A program made the translations under genes and the position numbers. The notes beneath the pieces were generated by a model. That model was not told where the DNA came from. It worked only from the letters and a program-made list of their open reading frames with translations, and did no database searches. From Pigoraptor vietnamica (Eukaryota > Opisthokonta > Filasterea), in contig CALSCQ010001872.1 of the NCBI GenBank assembly GCA_943704525.1, positions 1 to 25,126 of the forward strand: a DNA stretch of 25,126 bases. Direction: 5' to 3'. Shown here piece after piece: positions 8,424-16,534 of the stretch (positions are counted from its first letter, which is position 1; each line of letters begins with the position of its first letter).

Positions 8424-11400
8424 ATGGAGAGCACTTCGACTTCGTCGGCGGCGCCGTCCGCAACGACGCACGAAGACTCCGCCACGGCTGCCGGCGATGC
8501 CACGAGTACCTATAGCGATCACCCCCTTCCCGTGACGGTCAACGTCGTGCGTAATGTCGCACTCATCGCAGACACTACAACTCCGTCTCAGACTGCCTCT
8601 GGAAACCGAACGCACTTCGGCACTTCGGTCCGCCAGGCGTTGGCGAACGGCGTCGGACGTACGGCCACATACCTTCGGTCTCGCGAGGGCAAGAACACGG
8701 TCAAGTTCAGCATCGCATTCGCCGTATCGAGCCTCTTCGTGTTCATATCCGCGCTGAGCGCCATCTCGGGGCTGAGTTATCTCACGCCCGTCGGCGTCGC
8801 CATTCTCGCGAGCGGCTCGTTCGTCGGGTCTTTCCTGCTGCAGTGCCTGTACTGGGCCATCGGCGGCGGCCTGGGCTCTGCCATGACTCTGTTTGCAATT
8901 TGGATCTCTCCTTCGAACGCGTACAGCCTCGAGTTCTTTCTGTTTCTCTACGTTTTCATTTTCTCGTACGTGCGCGCCAAGGTCCCCCAGTTGGCCGGCG
9001 CCGCGCTCGGGGCGAAGATTGTCGTGATCATCGGTATCTTGTACTCGCCTCGCGCCGGGGGAGCGTTCAGCACGAGCACCGTCGAGGCCCTCGTGAAATG
9101 CACCATGTGGAGCAGCGTCGTCACAGGAGTCGTCGGCGTCCTGATCTTTCCGCGATTCGCCATGCCGGAGCTGCGGGCCGCACTCGGCAACTATATTCTC
9201 ACGCTGCGCAGCCTGTTGGCGATATCTACGCGGCTGTTTCTCGACGAGGGCCTTCCCTCGGACGCCGCCGAGGCGAACGAGCTGCGCAAGGCGCTTCGCA
9301 CGCAACACGCGCGCCTGCTAACGCTCATTGCGGACGGCAAGCCCGAGCTTTGGTTCTGGCGCCGGCGGGGCATCGACTTTGACGGCGTCGCGCGGTGTCT
9401 GGACAACCTTGCGAAGAAGGCGGGTACCCTCGGCTGCGAGAGCGATCTCGAGCTCCCGCACATCGACGAGATCGAGCAGTGCACGCCGGAGCAGAGCAAG
9501 GCCGAGAGGAAGCGCGTGCACGCAGGCATTGCGCGCGCCGTCCACACCCCCTTGAGGCACCTCGCGGCCGCAGGCTCGGACACGTTGACGGCGCTCGCGC
9601 GCTGCGTGACGTCGGGCGGTACCATGTCGTCGTCCGACCTCCCAAACTTCTCGTCGCTGGTCGACGTGTTCAACGAAGACTTTAACACGGCCGTCGCCAA
9701 CGCGTCGATATTCATGGAGAGTGTCGAGGGGGGCGGCGATGGCCACCACCCGCGCCCCTGGGGACCCGCGGTGTTCGAGCCGTACGTCTTCGTCTTTGCC
9801 ATTCGCGAGGTCGTGTACGAAGTGGAGAACCTCGGTCGCGCCGTCGTGCACATGTCGGCCATGTCGGAGACTGGCGGTGGCACGCCCGCGGACGTCCCCC
9901 TTCACCGCGCTTCGTCTGCGATGGGGCTCGTGTCGTCGCGCACAAGCCAAGCATCGCTGCCCAAGAATCGTGAGTGACTGTTTATCCTTTTGCCGTTTGG
10001 GGGTGTGTGGCTGTTTCTTTTTCGTAGAAAAGGAGTCTTGGGTCCACAAGCCGTTTGGGGTGTGTGGCGCTTTCATCTTCTCTTCTTGAGTTCGCATGCA
10101 TTGAATTTTTGCCGTTATTGCGTACGGTCTTGCGCCAGTGTGTATATGTGTGTTCATCTCAATGGGATGTACTTGACGTGAGTGTGTGGTGGGTGCGCCC
10201 ATGTGCGCGAGACCTTGCCCTTCTCACATCTAGTCGTCGTAGCGTCACGTCCCTTCTCGACGTGAACAGTCTTTAACGCCTCGTCTACACTCCTCAGGCA
10301 AGCGAGGGCACGTGACGGAGGCGCAGGTGGAGAAGGAGCCCACACTCGACGAGCGGTACGAGGCGGGAGACAAGCCCCTTCCTGCGTCCGCCGGACTGTC
10401 GCAGCGCCTCGTTGCGAAAGTGAGGATGGGATTGTGGCGGTTCTACCAGTTGACGTCGGGCTACGAGTTTGTGTTTGCGCTCAAGACGTCGCTCGCCGTG
10501 ACATTGCTGTCAATTCTCGCGTTTGCGTCGTCGACGGCGCAGACGTTTGTCGAGTGGCGCGGAGAGTGGATGATTCTTACGGTATGTATTTGTCTTGCTG
10601 GGATGTAGCTGTGGGCAGTTCCAATCGCTACTGCGTTTTTGTTGCTCTTCTCGTTCGCGTTTCAGCAACCGCAATCGAACTCACGTCCTCCTGTTCCCAG
10701 ATCGCCGTCACCATGCTTCCCACTGTCGGCAGCAATTTCCAGACGGGTCTCCACCGCCTCATCGGCACGTGCGTGGGCTCAGTCGCGGCCTACATCGCCT
10801 ACATCATCTTCGGCGGTGGCAACCCCTACGCGCTGTGCGCCTTCTGCTTCGTGTTTGCGATCCCGTGCATGCACATCCGGTGCAACACGCCCTTCCCGCG
10901 CATCGGGATGATCACCCTTCTCACGTTCGCCGCCGTGCTGCTCGCCGAGTACCAGAATAGGGACGTGCCCGGCTACGCCTCCATCGTGCAGCTCATGTAC
11001 AAGCGCATTGTGACGATCGGCCTCGGCGTCATCGTCGTCGTCATCGTGGGCGCGTTTTTGTGGCCATACATTTCAAGGAAGGAGCTGCGGCGCAACCTCT
11101 GCGACACGATGCACACGATCGCGCTCCTCTACAGCCACGTCATGGCCGCAGTGATCGAGGGGAGCACTTACCGCGACCCCAATTTCGTGCCGACTGCCCG
11201 CGCGTTCGAGGCGGGAATTCAGCGGGCGATTTACGCGCACCGGTCGCTTCTCGCCTCCACGGTGAACGAGCCGCGCGTGCGGGAGCCCTTCCGCTTCAAC
11301 TCGTACTCTCGCGTCCTCGCCGACGTGCAGGAACTGCTGGACCGCCTCGTTCTCATGCGCATTGCGGCGATGCGGGGCTTCAGCCAGCTCGTTCAGGACG

Positions 11401-11762
11401 AGGTGATTTACGGGCTCAACCACTTGCGCCGTGAGCTTATTGCGTGCGTGCTATCCTCCCTCTACATTCTCGGAGGGTCGCTGGCGTCCAAGATGCCTCT
11501 GCCGCCGTATCTTCCCGATTGTCGCAAGAGCTACGAGCGCCTCATCGTTGCGTCGCAGAGAAAGAACTCTGAGAGGTTGCCGCGGCACGCCGATCACGAC
11601 GCCGCATACGTCAACTTCAGCGCGTACGCGGTGCAGTCGTTGCACATGATTGTGCTCATCGACGATCTCGGGTTGCAGCTGCGCGACATATTCGGCGAAG
11701 ACGACATCATTCAGCGTGCGTATCGTCGGCTCGAGAAGCGCGTTGGAGAGGACGCCGTGTGA
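8424..11762 (+). CDS. FUSC / aromatic acid exporter-like membrane protein (DUF2421 type)
   Basis: Exons 8424-9969, 10298-10581 and 10701-11762 join in phase to 963 residues. The start is the ATG at 8424 (context AAAAATGG); an in-frame GTG lies 12 bases upstream. Two hydrophobic blocks are separated by long hydrophilic helical regions. The first covers about residues 94-245 (for example FSIAFAVSSLFVFISAL, YWAIGGGLGSAMTLFAIW). The second covers about 572-728 (for example KTSLAVTLLSILAF, TMLPTVGSNFQTGLHRLIGT). The PTVGSNFQTGLHRLIGT segment is the typical FUSC/ArAE signature after a transmembrane helix. Bacterial and plant relatives export aromatic or organic acids, while fungal members with this two-block plan are mostly uncharacterised. 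The substrate is unknown. The N-terminal 90 residues are Ser/Thr/Ala-rich and probably cytosolic. Confidence 0.83.
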
Positions 11763-12195
11763 GAGAGCTGGACTTGGGCGGACGTGTAAAGTTGTGACAT
11801 TTTTCCGCAGAAGAGGTCCCGGTTGTCAGCGCCGAAAACTGGAAATCGGTAACAGTCTAGTGTAACAGAACGGAGGGAAAAAAAAAAAGAAAAAAAGGAA
11901 AACTGGAAGTCGTCTCGCTGCTGGGTGGGCTGTGTCGTCAAACGACACACGAACGCACAATTCATTGGACTCACGATGGGAAGAACAACCGGTAGGTCTC
12001 CCTCGGTCACTTGGCCCGGCCTGAAAATTCCGCGGCTGATGCGACCGAGGCCAGTTTTAATGCGTCACTGTGATTGAAATCCCGCCTCAGTGACAAAGGG
12101 CACACCCGTTCGCAGTGCGAGCGCAAGCAATGAGGTGGGTGTTTATTTTCATTTCCTTTGTGTTTCTTTTCAGTTGTGCTGAATTTTAACGGAAG
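11763..12195. other. Intergenic region with possible first exon of the HMG-like gene
   Basis: Contains the 3' UTR of the FUSC gene and a purine tract of A/G runs at 11874-11900. An ATG at 11976-11978 starts MGRTTGRSPS and may be the first coding exon of the downstream HMG-like gene. A weak GT donor after that Ser codon would give phase 0. A TGATTG (inverted CAAT) lies near 12071. No other coding frame is supported. Confidence 0.35.
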
Positions 12196-12723
12196 CGCAA
12201 GGCTCGGACCCGCAAAGCGAAGCCGGCGGACGACAAATCGACTGTAACAAAGGCCAAGAAACCAGCGGCCGTTGTTCGCCGTCAGCGTGGTAAGTGGGAC
12301 TGGCTCATGTCGCGTGAATCACTCACAGAATAGAGTAGATTCAGTGTTGAGAGACTGAAACAGTGCCAAACACCACAGTGGAGGACGGGTCGGACTACTC
12401 GGACTTCATGCGGAAAACTCTCCCGGAGCTGATGGTCAAGTACCCGAACGTCGATTTCACCGAGCTCATGAGGATGGGTGCCAAGTTGGTGGGTTTCACG
12501 TTAAGAAACGAAGCCGCCGAGTAATTCAGCTTTAACACCGTACTCAGAATCGGCCCGGCCTCTCTCGGCCCTCTCTCACGCTCTTCTTCGCCCCTTCTTT
12601 CTTTGAATTGAGTATAAGGAAGAAGTTCGGCGCAGAAACAAGGAAGTGGCACCGTCGCAGCAGGGCTGTATGAGCCGCCGTCTGTGCTTGCATTTGACGA
12701 GCGTAAGTTGTCTGGACTTCTAA
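12196..12723 (+). CDS. HMG-box-like small basic protein, 5' end unresolved
   Basis: Three phase-compatible exons are proposed: 12196-12289, 12379-12488 and 12613-12723. The first encodes a Lys/Arg-rich stretch (RKARTRKAKPADDK, then KAKKPAAVVRRQR). The second encodes YSDFMRKTLPELMVKYPNVD followed by FTELMRMGAKL. This resembles helices 1 and 2 of an HMG or YABBY-type box, where an aromatic-x-x-F start, a Pro-rich turn and a Met/Leu-x-x-x-Ala/Gly-x-x-W/L end are usual. The third exon would continue YKEEVRRRNKEVAP to a stop. Upstream of 12196 the frame is closed, so a first exon is missing; an ATG at 11976 is a candidate but requires a weak donor. The product would be a small nuclear DNA- or RNA-binding protein. 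Reading straight on past 12488 to a stop at 12524 is an alternative end. Confidence 0.42.
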
Positions 12724-13222
12724 AGTCAGTGTAACATGTTCCACGCGAGAGAAGGTCCGTTGTCATGGGGATCAAGTGTGATCAAATTTGTATAATAGGG
12801 GGCACTAATTGACATATATGGTCAGAATGGATCCCTTCGCGGCTAATTTTAGTCTGTTGCTCGGTTGCTCGGTACTGGGCCGAGGGTTGTTTCGCGAGTG
12901 CCAGCGGGCACTGTTCCAACTCAAGACATACCCCTTCCCCTTCACGCTCACTCGAAGTAGCCGTGGGAGCCAGAGACTTGCGACGTACGCATATTTCGTG
13001 TGATCGTTCTCATTAGCTTATCGGACGCAATACCCGCAATCCTCAATCAATTTTGGCTGTTCCGCCCGCTACCTTGCCGCTTCTCTGTGCGCGCTGTGGC
13101 CCTTCGGGAAGGCGTCGGATTGGAATGCATCTCGTCGCCGTAAGGAGACGGTCGTCTATGCGGTAGTGGTGCCCGTGCGCCCGCCCCGCGGCTGGCGCGG
13201 CAGGGGTCGCTAAGCGGAAAAG
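12724..13222. other. Intergenic region and promoter of the TMEM249-like gene
   Basis: 499 bases. The left part is AT-rich (TTTGTATAATAG, GACATATATGG). The right part is GC-rich, with a hairpin-capable stretch CCCTTCGGGAAGG near 13100. A 64-codon frame at 12809-13003 has no recognisable domain and I do not call it. No RNA gene could be recognised. Confidence 0.4.
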
Positions 13223-13612
13223 ATGGGCACTCGCTTTTTCAGCGAGAGCAAGTGGTTTGAGCCGGCGGAGGTCAAGTTCGCCCGCATTCTAGAGGACAAC
13301 CCATACTATCCGTACATCCGAAGGGATGAAAACTGTGGGTAGAGAGCCGCACGTGTGTCGTGCCGTGCACATCGCAGAGTTCAGCGCTGACGAACGGATG
13401 CCTCTGCAACGCTGTAGATTTTGAGTTTAAGGTCCGCTATCGACGGGCCTTTGTCGCTGCCGCGGCTGCCGTTCTGTCGCTGATTTGGATGCTTCTTATG
13501 ATTGCGTATGGTCAAGAGAAAAAGGTTTGTGATGGCGTGGAAAACGAGTGGTTGTGTGTGGCGTTCTGCGCGTATATATCGCGCGTACTAAGGTGTGAGT
13601 TCATGTGCACAT

Positions 13613-13700
<88 letters not shown>

Positions 13701-14609
13701 ACACACACACTGCACATGAGTAAAAGCATGAGCATGGAAATGTGCGCGCGTTTGTGTCGTTTGCTTGCGAGTGTTGCCGTCCCTCACGCATGTGTGCGTG
13801 CGCAGGAGTACTTTGTCGTGCCTATCGTCGGCCTACTGATTGCCATCACGGTGACGGTCAACTATCGCAACGTGCGAACGTACACCATCAACCGCTACAC
13901 GAACGAGTATACTTTTTCCGAGCGAAAAGACCACATCTACCACGGCGCGATGCACAACATATACGTGCGATTGCGAAGGAGAAAGACAGGTGAGGCTTGC
14001 GGGGCCTGTTGTAAACGCCCCTCGTTTGTCGCAAGGCACTGAGGCTGTTTGGTATTGTGAGATGGCACGCTGACGCTTTCATGCACGCGCATTTTCTCTG
14101 CGAAGGGTCGGGAAAGCCGTACTATTACCTCATATTGAACGGCTACCAAATGGACCAGCGAATATTGACGGGGAATTGCCTGAAGATGGAGGTACGCATA
14201 GAACCGCGCGCTCATACGCTTGCACGCACGCACACACGTACACACTTTAGGCATACACGCTGGCACTCACGCGCACACGCTGGCTGGCACGCACTCGCAC
14301 ATACTTTGCGATGCACGCACAAACAGGCAGGTCTCACACTTATCCTGCCCCGCCTGTAAAGATACACAATAGCAACACCAACGCCCAAAATATACTCACG
14401 CATGCACGAGGACGATTTCACTCACATACGTTTGTGCGCAGGTTATGCGAGAGCTCGGCCAGCAGCTTGCGGCGAGTCTCGGCATCAACTACTTTGACGA
14501 GAAGAACGTCTCCAAATTCCATGTCGTGCGGCACAACCGCAATCCGAAGGCGGGCTCCATCGACATGTTTGGCAGCGATGTGTTTGAAGTGACTGTGCCC
14601 ATGGAGTGA
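13223..14609 (+). CDS. Two-helix membrane protein resembling TMEM249
   Basis: Exons 13223-13334, 13418-13524, 13806-13989, 14106-14191 and 14442-14609 join in phase to 218 residues, against roughly 235 for human TMEM249. The start codon has a good context (AAAAGATGG). The N-terminus is short and soluble with NPYYPYIRR. It is followed by a membrane hairpin: AFVAAAAAVLSLIWMLLMIA at about 47-66 and FVVPIVGLLIAITVTV at about 75-90. A conserved-looking soluble domain follows, with HNIYVRLRRR, GKPYYYLILNGYQMDQRILTG, LGQQLAASLGINYFD and HVVRHN. I connect this pattern with TMEM249, an auxiliary subunit of the sperm CatSper calcium channel, but from memory and without an alignment. If correct, it points to a flagellated organism. 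The first donor (T|GTGGGT, 13334) is the weakest border. Otherwise it is an uncharacterised two-helix protein. Confidence 0.72.
13614..13710. repeat. Long CA microsatellite in TMEM249-like intron 2
   Basis: Nearly pure CA repeat of about 97 bases with one ACAT interruption, inside the intron 13525-13805. It is the longest simple repeat in the window. Confidence 0.95.
14205..14325. repeat. Degenerate CA/GCAC repeat in TMEM249-like intron 4
   Basis: CACGCACGCACACACG-type and CTGGCACTCACGCGCACACG-type imperfect units within the intron 14192-14441. Confidence 0.6.
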
Positions 14610-15183
14610 TCACTCGTATGACATCGACGTGATCGGGGACACGACACTCGTACGGCATCGATGTGTTTGACGCGACTGTTCTTGTTGAACAAGGGGCACT
14701 TATTGCCCTGCTTCGGGACGCATACACTCTATAATCATGTCGGTGTCGTTGGTGCGCTTGCGAGTGCCTGCGTTTGTGCGTTTTGCGTGCTGCGTGTGCT
14801 GCGTGTGCGTGCGTTTTGCCGCCAATATATCTTCATGACTGATGTAAGTGCCGTTGACCTTGTGCACACACAACAAACGAGACACCAACAGTTTCCCGCG
14901 CTCCCACATTTGCACGAACCCTCATAAACTCATCCCTAGTGCGCAGATACACACCCTCTCATTCGTGCCGCCATTTCTCAACTTTCACACACGAAGGAGA
15001 CGTCAACGGGGCACGTATCCAAACCACACTGCAGCAAATTGCACTGGTTCCCAGTCCCAACTTCAATGGACTCACACGAGGGGGAAAAAAACCGAAAGAA
15101 TCACGCAAAAGCACGCGCGCAGACGCAGCGTTTTCAATTCAACCAATACACACGACAATCTACACTCTTCCTAAACGGCATTC
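14610..15183. other. Convergent 3' region between TMEM249-like and NDUFA11-like genes
   Basis: 574 bases between two opposed stop codons, with no supported coding frame. Near its left end are imperfect direct repeats: CACTCGTATGACATCGACGT at 14611 against CACTCGTACGGCATCGATGT at 14645. A 21-base segment at 14659-14679 copies the coding segment at 14576-14596 with two mismatches. Confidence 0.55.
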
Positions 15184-15941
15184 CTAGTGATGGTCGTCCT
15201 TGGAGCCTTCCTTCTGCTTCAGCACGCGGAGATACTCGGAAACGCGCGCGTTGCCCGTCTGCGTATCCTGCCCGAGCCTCGTGGCTGCATAGCTCATTGC
15301 GCCGATGAGTAGAGCCCCCCAAATCCCCGTCTTCAGGCTTGACTCTGGGTCATGCATCGCGCGTTAGTGCTTCCGTTATGCTCCCTCATTCAACCCTTAA
15401 CGTTATGTGACCGACATGGTGTGCGACCTGTCCATTTCGTTGCGTTTGCGATACCATGGAGTGGCATAAGAGCACAAAAGATGGGGTACTCACGTCGGAA
15501 ACCGAGGAACGCGCCCGCCGCAGCACCGCCAAAGCCGCTCGTCGCCGCCGTATCCTCCCCGTGAAAGAGGAACGTCTGCGATGCCGTCTTCCCCACGGCG
15601 TACGACGTGCCCACCAAAGCTTGATAGCGAGATGCACATGTTAGTGCGCGCAAAGAATAATGACGTCTCACCAGCCGCAATCGCAACACCACGACCAATG
15701 TGCAGAGTGTAAAAATATTTCGCACGCAGAGAAGAAAACAAGCGCCCAATGACCCACCAAAAAAGACAGTGTTTTGGCTGACTGTGCGCGCGACATTCAT
15801 GAGCGCGGAGACTCGCTGCTCCTTCAATTGGGGCTTGAGCGTGAGCGCCATCACGATCGTCCCGTAGACGGCGCCCAGGCCAGCGCACGTGGCGGCCGTC
15901 TGTACCACCTCTTCCATCGGGGAAGGCTGCCCGTGTCCCAT
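15184..15941 (-). CDS. Complex I subunit NDUFA11 / Tim17-family-like
   Basis: Exons in coding order 15941-15758, 15619-15494 and 15344-15184 join in phase to 156 residues, near the 141 of human NDUFA11 (B14.7). This subunit sits in the inner mitochondrial membrane arm of NADH dehydrogenase; the wider family includes the Tim17/22/23 translocases. Four weakly hydrophobic Gly/Ala-rich segments are visible: AATCAGLGAVYGTIVMALTL, NTVFFALVGTSYAVGKTASQ, SGFGGAAAGAFLGFR and GIWGALLIGAMSYAATRLG. The glycine-rich GGAAAGAFLGFR block after an acidic loop (HGEDTAATS) is the NDUFA11-like hallmark, where animals have the GGCAGGLTLGAR type. It has no cleavable presequence, as usual. It is head-to-head with the PIAS gene and tail-to-tail with the TMEM249-like gene. 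A Tim17-family protein of other function remains possible. Confidence 0.7.
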
Positions 15942-16534
15942 TCTCTACAGTTCCCTAGCACCAGAGCGCGTAACTGAAGTGACAAATGAGCGTATTGTCG
16001 TTGTAAAAGGAGTGCAACACAGACACATGTGAAAAAAACCTCAGGGGCGAAAAACTGCTTTGGTCTGGAACTACTCCCGAGATCTCGCATACTTAATGCC
16101 GAGATCTCGTTACATTTCTCAAATTATGCGGTCACGTGGGATGCGTGAGACATGCACTGGGTAACGACATTGCCGCGCAATTCCGCAAAGGGGGAAGGAA
16201 GAGCGAAAGACCAACCACTCTTTGCTCAACGGAGCACTCGGCGCGCCATTTTACGACGTGAAAAGGCGGCAAGGGACTCTCGAAGAAGATTGCGAAGGCC
16301 ACGCCGACACAAAACTCTGTGCAAGCGCCCACACAGGCCGAGTCAACGGATTGCATCCACTTGGGCGAAGCGTTGTTCTTGCACTGTGGTCGTCCCCGTC
16401 CGTTTGTTATCCTGTTCTCGTGTGGGTTTGGAGGGGAAAACGCAAACTCGACGCGGGTGAATTGATGAGAGCGTCTGTGCTGAGTGGGACTACTGAGGCG
16501 GGCGGCTGTGGCCGTCCATATACGTCGTCACACA
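15942..16534. promoter_or_regulatory. Divergent promoter between NDUFA11-like and PIAS genes
   Basis: 593 bases between two start codons facing apart. It holds two perfect CGAGATCTCG palindromes at 16078-16087 and 16100-16109, spaced 22 bases start to start, and one CACGTG at 16133-16138. The same palindrome occurs in the divergent promoter at 5837-6362. There is no clear TATA box. Bases 16150-16534 are probably the 5' UTR of PIAS; open frames there carry no domain. Confidence 0.65.

Noticed and set aside
8307-9308. 333-codon open frame on the minus strand
   Set aside because: Antisense shadow of the FUSC first exon. It has low-complexity Arg/Glu composition and no splice or family support.
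12809-13003. 64-codon frame before the TMEM249-like gene
   Set aside because: Short, with no recognisable motif and non-coding-like composition; better read as promoter or spacer.
13080-13200. Possible structured RNA (CCCTTCGGGAAGG hairpin and GC-rich surroundings)
   Set aside because: I could not build a tRNA cloverleaf or recognise any snRNA or rRNA element; one short hairpin is not enough.
13614-13710. CA tract read as CRISPR-like array or minisatellite
   Set aside because: A plain dinucleotide repeat without spacers, inside an intron.
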